This document shows positions 39,478 to 54,800 of a stretch of 64,000 nt of DNA, in pieces. Each line of letters starts with the position of its first letter. Position 1 is the first letter of the stretch. The notes beneath the pieces were generated by a model. It saw only the letters and a program-made list of their open reading frames with translations, made no database searches and had not been told where the DNA came from. Position numbers and translations under genes: made by a program. The stretch is from Gordius sp. MW1 (Eukaryota; Nematomorpha; Gordioida; Gordea; Gordiidae): positions 13,299,835 through 13,363,834 of the forward strand of contig OZ038527.1 of NCBI GenBank assembly GCA_964036665.1, in the 5' to 3' direction.

Positions 39478-42400
39478 TAATAGTTTTCTGATTCTGATAA
39501 ATTTTTACTTTTTATCATGGAAACAACGTCTGAAAACGACAACTTTCATAGGATGAATACGGTTGAATAAAAAAATGTGAAAAATTTTGAGGTAAAAAAA
39601 TTCATTTTTTTCGATTCTATGTGAAAGAGCGTAAAAAAATATATAAAAATAAGCCAATTTGAGATATTATCCTCGATTGACTTCCGAAAAGAGGTTTTAA
39701 GCTGCGAGAACTATCATTTTGACAAAAGACAACGTTTTATTGTTGCGATTAGTTTGTTGTATCAAACGTGAGTGCTTAATTTTTGAAAACTGCTCTATGC
39801 AATCATGATTTCAAAGTAATGGTTTTCTGATTCTGATAAATTTTTACTTTTTATCATGGAAACAACGTCTGAAAACGACAACTTTCATCGGATGAATACG
39901 GTTGAATAAAAAAATGTGAAAAATTTTGAGGTAAAAATATTCATTTTTTTCGATTCTATGTGAAAGAGCGTAAAAAAATATATAAAAATAAGCCAATTTG
40001 AGAATCCTATTATCCTCGATTGACTTCCGAAAAGAGGTTTTAAGCTGCGAGAACTATCATTTTGACAAAAGACAACGTTTTATTGTTGCGATTAGTTTGT
40101 TGTATCGTAACGTGAGTGCTTAATTTTTGAAAATTGCTCTATGCTATCATGATTTCAAAGTAATAGTTTTCTGATTCTAATATATTTTTACTTTTTATCA
40201 TGGAAACAACGTCTGAAAACGACAACTTTCATCGGATGAATACGGTTGAAAGAAAAAAATGTGACAAACTTTGAGGTAAAAATATTTATTTTTTTCGATT
40301 CTATGAAAAAGAGCGTAAAAAAATATATAAAAATAAGCCAATTTGAGAATCCTATTATCCTCGATTGACTTCCGAAAAGAGGTTTTAAGCTGCGAGAACT
40401 ATCATTTTGACAAAAGACAACGTTTTATTGTTGCGATTAGTTTGTTGTATCAAACGTGAGTGCTTAATTTTTGAAAACTGCTCTATGCAATCATGATTTC
40501 AAAGTAATAGTTTTCTGATTCTGATAAATTTTTACTTTTTATCATGGAAACAACGTCTGAAAACGACAACTTTCATCGGATCAATACGGTTGAAAGAAAA
40601 AAATGTGAAAAACTTTGAGGTAAAAATATTTATTTTTTTCGATTCTATGTGAAAGAGCTTGAAAAAATATATAAAAGTAAGCCGATTTGAGAATCCTATT
40701 ATCCTCGATTGACTTCCGAAAAGAGGTTTTAAGCTGCGAGAACTATCATTTTGACAAAAGACAACGTTTTATTGTTGCGATTAGTTTGTTGTATCGTAAC
40801 GTGAGTGCTTAATTTTTAAAAATTGCTCTATGCGATCATGATTTTAGAGTAATAGTTTTCTGATTCTGATAAATTTTTACTTTTTATCATGGAAACAACG
40901 TCTGAAAACGACAACTTTCATCGGATGAATACAGTTGAATAAAAAAATGTGAAAAATTTTGAGGTAAAAATATTCATTTTTTTCGATTCTATGTGAAAGA
41001 GCGTAAAAAAATATATAAAAATAAGCCAATTTGAGATATTATCCTCGATTGACTTCCGAAAAGAGGTTTTAAGCTGCGAGAACTATCATTTTGACAAAAG
41101 ACAACGTTTTATTGTTGCGATTAGTTTGTTGTATCAAACGTGAGTGCTTAATTTTTGAAAACTGCTCTATGCAATCATGATTTCAAAGTAATGGTTTTCT
41201 GATTCTGATAAATTTTTACTTTTTATCATGGAAACAACGTCTGAAAACGACAACTTTCATCGGATGAATACGGTTGAATAAAAAAATGTGAAAAATTTTG
41301 AGGTAAAAATATTCATTTTTTTCGATTCTATGTGAAAGAGCGTAAAAAAATATATAAAAATAAGCCAATTTGAGAATCCTATTATCCTCGATTGACCTCC
41401 GAAAAGAGGTTTTAAGCTGCGAGAACTATCATTTTGACAAAAGACAACGTTTTATTGTTGCGATTAGTTTGTTGTATCGTAACGTGAGTGCTTAATTTTT
41501 GAAAATTGCTCTATGCTATCATGATTTCAAAGTAATAGTTTTCTGATTCTAATAAATTTTTACTTTTTAACATGGAAACAACGTCTGAAAACGACAACTT
41601 TCATAGGATGAATACGGTTGAATAAAAAAATGTGAAAAATTTTGAGGTAAAAAAATTCATTTTTTTCGATTCTATGTGAAAGAGCGTAAAAAAATATATA
41701 AAAATAAGCCAATTTGAGATATTATCCTCGATTGACTTCCGAAAAGAGGTTTTAAGCTGCGAGAACTATCATTTTGACAAAAGACAACGTTTTATTGTTG
41801 CGATTAGTTTGTTGTATCAAACGTGAGTGCTTAATTTTTGAAAACTGCTCTATGCAATCATGATTTCAAAGTAATGGTTTTCTGATTCTGATAAATTTTT
41901 ACTTTTTATCATGGAAACAACGTCTGAAAACGACAACTTTCATCGGATGAATACGGTTGAATAAAAAAATGTGAAAAATTTTGAGGTAAAAATATTCATT
42001 TTTTTCGATTCTATGTGAAAGAGCGTAAAAAAATATATAAAAATAAGCCAATTTGAGAATCCTATTATCCTCGATTGACTTCCGAAAAGAGGTTTTAAGC
42101 TGCGAGAACTATCATTTTGACAAAAGACAACGTTTTATTGTTGCGATTAGTTTGTTGTATCGTAACGTGAGTGCTTAATTTTTGAAAATTGCTCTATGCT
42201 ATCATGATTTCAAAGTAATAGTTTTCTGATTCTAATATATTTTTACTTTTTATCATGGAAACAACGTCTGAAAACGACAACTTTCATCGGATGAATACGG
42301 TTGAAAGAAAAAAATGTGACAAACTTTGAGGTAAAAATATTTATTTTTTTCGATTCTATGAAAAAGAGCGTAAAAAAATATATAAAAATAAGCCAATTTG

Positions 42401-45302
42401 AGAATCCTATTATCCTCGATTGACTTCCGAAAAGAGGTTTTAAGCTGCGAGAACTATCATTTTGACAAAAGACAACGTTTTATTGTTGCGATTAGTTTGT
42501 TGTATCAAACGTGAGTGCTTAATTTTTGAAAACTGCTCTATGCAATCATGATTTCAAAGTAATAGTTTTCTGATTCTGATAAATTTTTACTTTTTATCAT
42601 GGAAACAACGTCTGAAAACGACAACTTTCATCGGATCAATACGGTTGAAAGAAAAAAATGTGAAAAACTTTGAGGTAAAAATATTTATTTTTTTCGATTC
42701 TATGTGAAAGAGCTTGAAAAAATATATAAAAGTAAGCCGATTTGAGAATCCTATTATCCTCGATTGACTTCCGAAAAGAGTTTTTAAGCTGCGAGAACTA
42801 TCATTTTGACAAAAGACAACGTTTTATTGTTGCGATTAGTTTGTTGTATCGTAACGTGAGTGCTTAATTTTTGAAAATTGCTCTATGCGATCATGATTTC
42901 AAAGTAATAGTTTTCTGATTCTGATAAATTTTTACTTTTTATCATGGAAACAACGTCTGAAAACGACAACTTTCATAGGATGAATACGGTTGAATAAAAA
43001 AATGTGAAAAATTTTGAGGTAAAAAAATTCATTTTTTTCGATTCTATGTGAAAGAGCGTAAAAAAATATATAAAAATAAGCCAATTTGAGATATTATCCT
43101 CGATTGACTTCCGAAAAGAGGTTTTAAGCTGCGAGAACTATCATTTTGACAAAAGACAACGTTTTATTGTTGCGATTAGTTTGTTGTATCAAACGTGAGT
43201 GCTTAATTTTTGAAAACTGCTCTATGCAATCATGATTTCAAAGTAATGGTTTTCTGATTCTGATAAATTTTTACTTTTTATCATGGAAACAACGTCTGAA
43301 AACGACAACTTTCATCGGATGAATACGGTTGAATAAAAAAATGTGAAAAATTTTGAGGTAAAAATATTCATTTTTTTCGATTCTATGTGAAAGAGCGTAA
43401 AAAAATATATAAAAATAAGCCAATTTGAGAATCCTATTATCCTCGATTGACTTCCGAAAAGAGGTTTTAAGCTGCGAGAACTATCATTTTGACAAAAGAC
43501 AACGTTTTATTGTTGCGATTAGTTTGTTGTATCGTAACGTGAGTGCTTAATTTTTGAAAATTGCTCTATGCTATCATGATTTCAAAGTAATAGTTTTCTG
43601 ATTCTAATATATTTTTACTTTTTATCATGGAAACAACGTCTGAAAACGACAACTTTCATCGGATGAATACGGTTGAAAGAAAAAAATGTGACAAACTTTG
43701 AGGTAAAAATATTTATTTTTTTCGATTCTATGAAAAAGAGCGTAAAAAAATATATAAAAATAAGCCAATTTGAGAATCCTATTATCCTCGATTGACTTCC
43801 GAAAAGAGGTTTTAAGCTGCGAGAACTATCATTTTGACAAAAGACAACGTTTTGTTGTTGCGATTAGTTTGTTGTATCAAACGTGAGTGCTTAATTTTTG
43901 AAAACTGCTCTATGCAATCATGATTTCAAAGTAATAGTTTTCTGATTCTGATAAATTTTTACATTTTATCATGGAAACAACGTCTGAAAACGACAACTTT
44001 CATCGGATCAATACGGTTGAAAGAAAAAAATGTGAAAAACTTTGAGGTAAAAATATTTATTTTTTTCGATTCTATGTGAAAGAGCTTGAAAAAATATATA
44101 AAAGTAAGCCGATTTGAGAATCCTATTATCCTCGATTGACTTCCGAAAAGAGGTTTTAAGCTGCGAGAACTATCATTTTGACAAAAGACAACGTTTTATT
44201 GTTGCGATTAGTTTGTTGTATCGTAACGTGAGTGCTTAATTTTTAAAAATTGCTCTATGCGATCATGATTTTAGAGTAATAGTTTTCTGATTCTGATAAA
44301 TTTTTACTTTTTATCATGGAAACAACGTCTGAAAACGACAACTTTCATCGGATGAATACAGTTGAATAAAAAATGTGAAAAATTTTGAGGTAAAAATATT
44401 CATTTTTTTCGATTCTATGTGAAAGAGCGTAAAAAAATATATAAAAATAAGCCAATTTGAGAATCCTATTATCCTCGATTGACTTCCGAAAAGAGGTTTT
44501 AAGCTGCGAGAACTATCATTTTGACAAAAGACAACGTTTTATTGTTGCGATTAGTTTGTTGTATCGTAACGTGAGTGCTTAATTTTTGAAAATTGCTCTA
44601 TGCGATCATGATTTCAAAGTAATAGTTTTCTGATTCTGATAAATTTTTACTTTTTAACATGGAAACAACGTCTGAAAACGACAACTTTCATAGGATGAAT
44701 ACGGTTGAATAAAAAAATGTGAAAAATTTTGAGGTAAAAAAATTCATTTTTTTCGATTCTATGTGAAAGAGCGTAAAAAAATATATAAAAATAAGCCAAT
44801 TTGAGATATTATCCTCTATTGACTTCCGAAAAGAGGTTTTAAGCTGCGAGAACTATCATTTTGACAAAAGACAACGTTTTATTGTTGCGATTAGTTTGTT
44901 GTATCAAACGTGAGTGCTTAATTTTTGAAAACTGCTCTATGCAATCATGATTTCAAAGTAATGGTTTTCTGATTCTGATAAATTTTTACTTTTTATCATG
45001 GAAACAACGTCTGAAAACGACAACTTTCATCGGATGAATACGGTTGAATAAAAAAATGTGAAAAATTTTGAGGTAAAAATATTCATTTTTTTCGATTCTA
45101 TGTGAAAGAGCGTAAAAAAATATATAAAAATAAGCCAATTTGAGAATCCTATTATCCTCGATTGACTTCCGAAAAGAGGTTTTAAGCTGCGAGAACTATC
45201 ATTTTGACAAAAGACAACGTTTTATTGTTGCGATTAGTTTGTTGTATCGTAACGTGAGTGCTTAATTTTTGAAAAGTGCTCTATGCGATCATGATTTCAA
45301 AG
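39478..45302 (+). repeat. 4-monomer higher-order repeat zone (1372-bp unit)
   Basis: Starts: 39478, 39817, 40161, 40505, 40850, 41189, 41533, 41872, 42216, 42560, 42905, 43244, 43588, 43932, 44277, 44620, 44959. The unit is cataggatg, taatgg, aatatattttt with the private ctatgaaaaagagcg, and ggatcaatac with gcttg. It occurs at 39478, 41533 and 42905; the last two are exactly 1372 bp apart at all four monomers, and the first is separated from the second by two extra monomers. The pair at 44620-44959 restarts it. Private markers: tttttaacatgg at 41533 and 44620, gagtttttaag near 42780, cgttttgttg near 43853, and a lost A near 44370. Confidence 0.88.
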
Positions 45303-48300
45303 TAATAGTTTTCTGATTCTGATAAATTTTTACTTTTTATCATGGAAACAACGTCTGAAAACGACAACTTTCATCGGATGAATACGGTTGAATAAAAAAA
45401 TGTGAAAAATTTTGAGGAAAAAATATTCATTTTTTTCGATTCTATGTGAAAGAGCGTAAAAAAATATATAAAAATAAGCCGATTTGAGCATCCTATTATC
45501 CTCGATTGACTTCCGAAAAGAGGTTTTAAGCTGCGAGAACTATCATTTTGACAAAAGACAACGTTTTATTGTTGCGATTAGTTTGTTGTATCGTAACGTG
45601 AGTGCTTAATTTTTAAAAATTGCTCTATGCGATCATGATTTTAGAGTAATAGTTTTCTGATTCTGATATATTTTTACTTTTTATCATGGAAACAACGTCT
45701 GAAAACGACAACTTTCATCGGATGAATACGGTTGAAAGAAAAAAATGTGACAAACTTTGAGGTAAAAATATTTATTTTTTTCGATTCTATGTGAAAGAGC
45801 GTAAAAAAATATATAAAAATAGCCAATTTGAGAATCCTATTATCCTCGATTGACTTCCGAAAAGAGGTTTTAAGCTGCGAGAACTATCATTTTGACAAAA
45901 GACAACGTTTTATTGTTGCGATTAGTTTGTTGTATCGTAACGTGAGTGCTTAATTTTTGAAAATTGCTCTATGCGATCATGATTTCAAAGTAATAGTTTT
46001 CTGATTCTGATAAATTTTTACTTTTTATCATGGAAACAACGTCTGAAAACGACAACTTTCATAGGATGAATACGGTTGAATAAAAAAATGTGAAAAATTT
46101 TGAGGTAAAAAAATTCATTTTTTTCGATTCTATGTGAAAGAGCGTAAAAAAATATATAAAAATAAGCCAATTTGAGAATCCTATTATCCTCGATTGACTT
46201 CCGAAAAGAGGTTTTAAGCTGCGAGAATTATCATTTTGACAAAAGACAACGTTTTATTGTTGCGATTAGTTTGTTGTATCAAACGTGAGTGCTTAATTTT
46301 TGAAAACTGCTCTATGCAATCATGATTTCAAAGTAATAGTTTTCTGATTCTGATAAATTTGTACTTTTTATCATGGAAACAACGTCTGAAAACGACAACT
46401 TTCATCGGATGAATACGGTTGAAAGAAAAAAATGTGAAAAACTTTGAGGTAAAAATATTTATTTTTTTCGATTCTATGTGAAACAGCGTAAAAAAATATA
46501 TAAAAATAAGCCAATTTGAGAATCCTATTATCCTCGATTGACTTCCGAAAAGAGGTTTTAAGCTGCGAGAACTATCATTTTGACAAAAGACAACGTTTTA
46601 TTGTTGCGATTAGTTTGTTGTATCGTAACGTGAGTGCTTAATTATTGAAAATTGCTCTATGCGATCATGATTTCAAAGTAATAGTTTTCTGATTCTGATA
46701 AATTTTTACTTTTTATCATGGAAACAACGTCTGAAAACGACAACTTTCATAGGATGAATACGGTTGAATAAAAAAATGTGAAAAATTTTGAGGTAAAAAA
46801 ATTCATTTTTTTTGATTCTATGTGAAAGAGCGTAAAAAAATATATAAAAATAAGCCAATTTGAGAATCCTATTATCCTCGATTGACTTCCGAAAAGAGGT
46901 TTTAAGCTGCGAGAACTATCATTTTGACAAAAGACAACGTTTTATTGTTGCGATTAGTTTGTTGTATCAAACGTGAGTGCTTAATTTTTGAAAACTGCTC
47001 TATGCAATCATGATTTCAAAGTAATAGTTTTCTGATTCTGATAAATTTGTACTTTTTATCATGGAAACAACGTCTGAAAACGACAACTTTCATCGGATGA
47101 ATACGGTTGAAAGAAAAAAATGTGAAAAACTTTGAGGTAAAAATATTTATTTTTTTCGATTCTATGTGAAAGAGCTTGAAAAAATATATAAAAGTAAGCC
47201 GATTTGAGAATCCTATTATCCTCGATTGACTTCCGAAAAGAGGTTTTAAGCTGCGAGAACTATCATTTTGACAAAAGACAACGTTTTATTGTTGCGATTA
47301 GTTTGTTGTATCGTAACGTGAGTGCTTAATTTTTGAAAATTGCTCTATGCGATCATGATTTTAAAGTAATAGTTTTCTGATTCTGATAAATTTTTACTTT
47401 TTATCATGGAAACAACGTCTGAAAACGACAACTTTCATCGGATGAATACAGTTGAATAAAAAAATGTGAAAAATTTTGAGGTAAAAATATTCATTTTTTT
47501 CGATTCTATGTGAAAGAGCGTAAAAAAATATATAAAAATAAGCCAATTTGAGAATACCATTATCTTCGATTGACTTCCGAAAAGAGGTTTTAAGCTGCGA
47601 GAACTATCATTTTGACAAAAGACAACGTTTTATTGTTGCGATTAGTTTGTTGTATCAAACGTGATTGCTTAATTTTTGAAAATTGCTCTATGCGATCATG
47701 ATTTTAAAGTAATAGTTTTCTGATTCTGATAAATTTTTACTTTTTATCATGGAAACAACGTCTGAAAACGACAACTTTCATCGGATGAATACGGTTGAAA
47801 GAAAAAAATGTGACAAACTTTGAGGTAAAAATATTTATTTTTTTCGATTCTATGTGAAAGAGCTTGAAAAAATATATAAAAGTAAGCCGATTTGAGAATC
47901 CTATTATCTTCGATTGACTTCCGAAAAGAGGTTTTAAGCTGCGAGAACTATCATTTTGACAAAAGACAACGTTTTATTGTTGCGATTAGTTTGTTGTATC
48001 GTAACGTGAGTGCTTAATTTTTGAAAATTGCTCTATGCGATCATGATTTTAGAGTAATAGTTTTCTGATTCTGATAAATTTTTACTTTTTATCATGGAAA
48101 CAACGTCTGAAAACGACAACTTTCATCGGATCAATACGGTTGAAAGAAAAAAATGTGAAAAACTTTGAGGTAAAAATATTTATTTTTTTCGATTCTATGT
48201 GAAAGAGCTTGAAAAAATATATAAAAGTAAGCCGATTTGAGAATCCTATTATCCTCGATTGACTTCCGAAAAGAGGTTTTAAGCTGCGAGAACTATCATT

Positions 48301-51300
48301 TTGACAAAAGACAACGTTTTATTGTTGCGATTAGTTTGTTGTATCGTAACGTGAGTGCTTAATTTTTGAAAATTACTCTATGCTATCATGATTTCAAAGT
48401 AATAGTTTTCTGATTCTAATATATTTTTACTTTTTATCATGGAAACAACGTCTGAAAACGACAACTTTCATCGGATGAATACAGTTGAATAAAAAAATGT
48501 GAAAAATTTTGAGGTAAAAATATTCATTTTTTTCGATTCTATGTGAAAGAGCGTAAAAAAATATATAAAAATAAGCCAATTTGAGAATCCTATTATCCTC
48601 GATTGACTTCCGAAAAGAGGTTTTAAGCTGCGAGAACTATCATTTTGACAAAAGACAACGTTTTATTGTTGCGATTAGTTTGTTGTATCGTAACGTGAGT
48701 GCTTAATTTTTGAAAATTACTCTATGCTATCATGATTTCAAAGTAATAGTTTTCTGATTCTAATATATTTTTACTTTTTATCATGGAAACAACGTCTGAA
48801 AACGACAACTTTCATCGGATGAATACGGTTGAAAGAAAAAAATGTGACAAACTTTGAGGTAAAAATATTAATTTTTTTCGATTCTATGTGAAAGAGCGTA
48901 AAAAAATATATAAAAATAAGCCAATTTGAGAATCCTATTATCCTCGATTGACTTCCGAAAAGAGGTTTTAAGCTGCGAGATCTATCATTTTGACAAAAGA
49001 CAACGTTTTATTGTTGCGATTAGTTTGTTGTATCAAACGTGAGTGCTTAATTTTTGAAAACTGCTCTATGCAATCATGATTTCAAAGTAATAGTTTTCTG
49101 ATTCTGATAAATTTTTACTTTTTATCATGGAAACAACGTCTGAAAACGACAACTTTCATCGGATCAATACGGTTGAAAGAAAAAAATGTGAAAAACTTTG
49201 AGGGAAAAATATTTATTTTTTTCGATTCTATGTGAAAGAGCTTGAAAAAATATATAAAAGTAAGCCGATTTGAGAATCCTATTATCCTCGATTGACTTCC
49301 GAAAAGAGGTTTTAAGCTGCGAGAACTATCATTTTGACAAAAGACAACGTTTTATTGTTGCGATTAGTTTGTTGTATCGTAACGTGAGTGCTTAATTTTT
49401 GAAAATTGCTCTATGCGATCATGATTTTAAAGTAATAGTTTTCTGATTCTGATAATTTTTTACTTTTTATCATGGAAACAACGTCTGAAAACGACAACTT
49501 TCATCGGATGAATACAGTTGAATAAAAAAATGTGAAAAATTTTGAGGTAAAAATATTCATTTTTTTCAATTCTATGTGAAAGAGCGTAAAAAAATATATA
49601 AAAATAAGCCAATTTGAGAATCCTATTATCCTCGATTGACTTCCGAAAAGAGGTTTTAAGCTGCGAGAACTATTATTTTGACAAAAGACAACGTTTTATT
49701 GTTGCGATTAGTTTGTTGTATCGTAACGTGAGTGCTTAATTTTTGAAAATTGCTCTATGCTATCATGATTTCAAAGTAATAGTTTTCTGATTCTAATATA
49801 TTTTTACTTTTTATCATGGAAACAACGTCTGAAAACGACAACTTTCATCGGATGAATACGGTTGAAAGAAAAAAATGTGACAAACTTTGAGGTAAAAATA
49901 TTTATTTTTGTCGATTCTATGTGAAAGAGCGTAAAAAAATATATAAAAATAAGCCAATTTGAGAATCCTATTATCCTCGATTGACTTCCGAAAAGAGGTT
50001 TTAAGCTGCGAGAACTATCATTTTGACAAAAGACAACGTTTTATTGTTGCGATTAGTTTGTTGTATCAAACGTGAGTGCTTAATTTTTGAAAACTGCTCT
50101 ATGCAATCATGATTTCAAAGTAATAGTTTTCTGATTCTGATAAATTTTTACTTTTTATCATGGAAACAACGTCTGAAAACGAAAACTTTCATCGGATCAA
50201 TACGGTTGAAAGAAAAAAATGTGAAAAACTTTGAGGTAAAAATATTTATTTTTTTCGATTCTATGTGAAAGAGCTTGAAAAAATATATAAAAGTAAGCCG
50301 ATTTGAGAATCCTATTATCCTCGATTGACTTCCGAAAAGAGGTTTTAAGCTGCGAGAACTATCATTTTGACAAAAGACAACGTTTTATTGTTGCGATTAG
50401 TTTGTTGTATCGTAACGTGAGTGCTTAATTTTTGAAAATTGCTCTATGCGATCATGATTTTAAAGTAATAGTTTTCTGATTCTGATAAATTTTTACTTTT
50501 TATCATGGAAACAACGTCTGAAAACGACAACTTTCATCGGATGAATACAGTTGAATAAAAAAATGTGAAAAATTTTGAGGTAAAAATATTCATTTTTTTC
50601 GATTCTATGTGAAAGAGCGTAAAAAAATATATAAAAATAAGCCAATTTGAGAATCCTATTATCCTCGATTGACTTCCGAAAAGAGGTTTTAAGCTGCGAG
50701 AACTATCATTTTGACAAAAGACAACGTTTTATTGTTGCGATTAGTTTGTTGTATCGTAACGTGAGTGCTTAATTTTTGAAAATTGCTCTATGCTATCATG
50801 ATTTCAAAGTAATAGTTTTCTGATTCTAATATATTTTTACTTTTTATCATGGAAACAACGTCTGAAAACGACAACTTTCATCGGATGAATACGGTTGAAA
50901 GAAAAAAATGTGACAAACTTTGAGGTAAAAATATTTATTTTTTTCGATTCTATGTGAAAGAGCGTAAAAAAATATATAAAAATAAGCCAATTTGAGAATC
51001 CTATTATCCTCGATTGACTTCCGAAAAGAGGTTTTAAGCTGCGAGAACTATCATTTTGACAAAAGACAACGTTTTATTGTTGCGATTAGTTTGTTGTATC
51101 AAACGTGAGTGCTTAATTTTTGAAAACTGCTCTATGCAATCATGATTTCAAAGTAATAGTTTTCTGATTCTGATAAATTTTTACTTTTTATCATGGAAAA
51201 AACGTCTGAAAACGACAACTTTCATCAGATGAATACGGTTGAAAGAAAAAAATGTGAAAAACTTTGAGGTAAAAATATTTATTTTTTTCGATTCTATGTG

Positions 51301-51841
51301 AAAGAGCGTAAAAAAACATATAAAAATAAGACAATTTGAGAATCCTATTATCCTCGATTGACTTCCGAAAAGAGGTTTTAAGCTGCGAGAACTATCATTT
51401 TGACAAAAGACAACGTTTTATTGTTACGATTAGTTTGTTGTATCAAACGTGAGTGCTTAATTTTTGAAAACTGCTCTATGCAATCATGATTTCAAAGTAA
51501 TAGTTTTCTGATTCTGATAAATTTTACTTTTTATCATGGAAACAACGTCTGAAAACGACAACTTTCATCGGATGAATACGGTTGAAAGAAAAAAATGTGA
51601 AAAATTTTGAGGTAAAAATATTCATTTTTTTCGATTCTATGTGAAAGAGCTTGAAAAAATATATAAAAGTAAGCCAATTTGAGAATCCTATTATCCTCGA
51701 TTGACTTCCGAAAAGAGGTTTTAAGCTGCGAGAACTATCATTTTGACAAAAGACAACGTTTTATTGTTGCGATTAGTTTGTTGTATCGTAACGTGAGTGC
51801 TTAATTTTTGAAAAGTGCTCTATGCGATCATGATTTCAAAG
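45303..51841 (+). repeat. 19-monomer higher-order repeat, copy 1 (6.54 kb)
   Basis: Starts: 45303, 45647, 45991, 46334, 46679, 47022, 47367, 47710, 48055, 48400, 48744, 49088, 49433, 49777, 50121, 50466, 50810, 51154, 51498. Markers in order: gaggaaaaaat with gagcatcc (1), gatatattttt with aaaaatagcc (2), cataggatg (3, 5), aaatttgtac (4, 6), gtgaaacagcg (4), taattattg (5 boundary), gaataccatta with atcttcg (7), cgtgattgc (7), ggatcaatac (9, 12, 15), aaaattactc (9, 10), atattaattt and gagatcta (11), gagggaaaaat (12), gataatttttt (13), tttgtcgattc (14), cgaaaactttc (15), ggaaaaaacg with catcagatg and aaacatat (18). Every start recurs 6537-6539 bp later. Confidence 0.93.
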
Positions 51842-54800
51842 TAATAGTTTTCTGATTCTGATAAATTTTTACTTTTTATCATGGAAACAACGTCTGAAAA
51901 CGACAACTTTCATCGGATGAATACGGTTGAATAAAAAAATGTGAAAAATTTTGAGGAAAAAATATTCATTTTTTTCGATTCTATGTGAAAGAGCGTAAAA
52001 AAAATATAAAAATAAGCCGATTTGAGCATCCTATTATCCTCGATTGACTTCCGAAAAGAGGTTTTAAGCTGCGAGAACTATCATTTTGACAAAAGACAAC
52101 GTTTTATTGTTGCGATTAGTTTGTTGTATCGTAACGTGAGTGCTTAATTTTTATAAATTGCTCTATGCGATCATGATTTTAGAGTAATAGTTTTCTGATT
52201 CTGATATATTTTTACTTTTTATCATGGAAACAACGTCTGAAAACGACAACTTTCATCGGATGAATACGGTTGAAAGAAAAAAATGTGACAAACTTTGAGG
52301 TAAAAATATTTATTTTTTTCGATTCTATGTGAAAGAGCGTAAAAAAATATATAAAAATAGCCAATTTGAGAATCCTATTATCCTCGATTGACTTCCGAAA
52401 AGAGGTTTTAAGCTGCGAGAACTATCATTTTGACAAAAGACAACGTTTTATTGTTGCGATTAGTTTGTTGTATCGTAACGTGAGTGCTTAATTTTTGAAA
52501 ATTGCTCTATGCGATCATGATTTCAAAGTAATAGTTTTCTGATTCTGATAAATTTTTACTTTTTATCATGGAAACAACGTCTGAAAACGACAACTTTCAT
52601 AGGATGAATACGGTTGAATAAAAAAATGTGAAAAATTTTGAGGTAAAAAAATTCATTTTTTTCGATTCTATGTGAAAGAGCGTAAAAAAATATATAAAAA
52701 TAAGCCAATTTGAGAATCCTATTATCCTCGATTGACTTCCGAAAAGAGGTTTTAAGCTGCGAGAACTATCATTTTGACAAAAGACAACGTTTTATTGTTG
52801 CGATTAGTTTGTTGTATCAAACGTGAGTGCTTAATTTTTGAAAACTGCTCTATGCAATCATGATTTCAAAGTAATAGTTTTCTGATTCTGATAAATTTGT
52901 ACTTTTTATCATGGAAACAACGTCTGAAAACGACAACTTTCATCGGATGAATACGGTTGAAAGAAAAAAATGTGAAAAACTTTGAGGTAAAAATATTTAT
53001 TTTTTTCGATTCTATGTGAAACAGCGTAAAAAAATATATAAAAATAAGCCAATTTGAGAATCCTATTATCCTCGATTGACTTCCGAAAAGAGGTTTTAAG
53101 CTGCGAGAACTATCATTTTGACAAAAGACAACGTTTTATTGTTGCGATTAGTTTGTTGTATCGTAACGTGAGTGCTTAATTATTGAAAATTGCTCTATGC
53201 GATCATGATTTCAAAGTAATAGTTTTCTGATTCTGATAAATTTTTACTTTTTATCATGGAAACAACGTCTGAAAACGACAACTTTCATAGGATGAATACG
53301 GTTGAATAAAAAAATGTGAAAAATTTTGAGGTAAAAAAATTCATTTTTTTCGATTCTATGTGAAAGAGCGTAAAAAAATATATAAAAATAAGCCAATTTG
53401 AGAATCCTATTATCCTCGATTGACTTCCGAAAAGAGGTTTTAAGCTGCGAGAACTATCATTTTGACAAAAGACAACGTTTTATTGTTGCGATTAGTTTGT
53501 TGTATCAAACGTGAGTGCTTAATTTTTGAAAACTGCTCTATGCAATCATGATTTCAAAGTAATAGTTTTCTGATTCTGATAAATTTGTACTTTTTATCAT
53601 GGAAACAACGTCTGAAAACGACAACTTTCATCGGATGAATACGGTTGAAAGAAAAAAATGTGAAAAACTTTGAGGTAAAAATATTTATTTTTTTCGATTC
53701 TATGTGAAAGAGCTTGAAAAAATATATAAAAGTAAGCCGATTTGAGAATCCTATTATCCTCGATTGACTTCCGAAAAGAGGTTTTAAGCTGCGAGAACTA
53801 TCATTTTGACAAAAGACAACGTTTTATTGTTGCGATTAGTTTGTTGTATCGTAACGTGAGTGCTTAATTTTTGAAAATTGCTCTATGCGATCATGATTTT
53901 AAAGTAATAGTTTTCTGATTCTGATAAATTTTTACTTTTTATCATGGAAACAACGTCTGAAAACGACAACTTTCATCGGATGAATACAGTTGAATAAAAA
54001 AATGTGAAAAATTTTGAGGTAAAAATATTCATTTTTTTCGATTCTATGTGAAAGAGCGTAAAAAAATATATAAAAATAAGCCAATTTGAGAATACCATTA
54101 TCTTCGATTGACTTCCGAAAAGAGGTTTTAAGCTGCGAGAACTATCATTTTGACAAAAGACAACGTTTTATTGTTGCGATTAGTTTGTTGTATCAAACGT
54201 GATTGCTTAATTTTTGAAAATTGCTCTATGCGATCATGATTTTAAAGTAATAGTTTTCTGATTCTGATAAATTTTTACTTTTTATCATGGAAACAACGTC
54301 TGAAAACGACAACTTTCATCGGATGAATACGGTTGAAAGAAAAAAATGTGACAAACTTTGAGGTAAAAATATTTATTTTTTTCGATTCTATGTGAAAGAG
54401 CTTGAAAAAATATATAAAAGTAAGCCGATTTGAGAATCCTATTATCTTCGATTGACTTCCGAAAAGAGGTTTTAAGCTGCGAGAACTATCATTTTGACAA
54501 AAGACAACGTTTTATTGTTGCGATTAGTTTGTTGTATCGTAACGTGAGTGCTTAATTTTTGAAAATTGCTCTATGCGATCATGATTTTAGAGTAATAGTT
54601 TTCTGATTCTGATAAATTTTTACTTTTTATCATGGAAACAACGTCTGAAAACGACAACTTTCATCGGATCAATACGGTTGAAAGAAAAAAATGTGAAAAA
54701 CTTTGAGGTAAAAATATTTATTTTTTTCGATTCTATGTGAAAGAGCTTGAAAAAATATATAAAAGTAAGCCGATTTGAGAATCCTATTATCCTCGATTGA

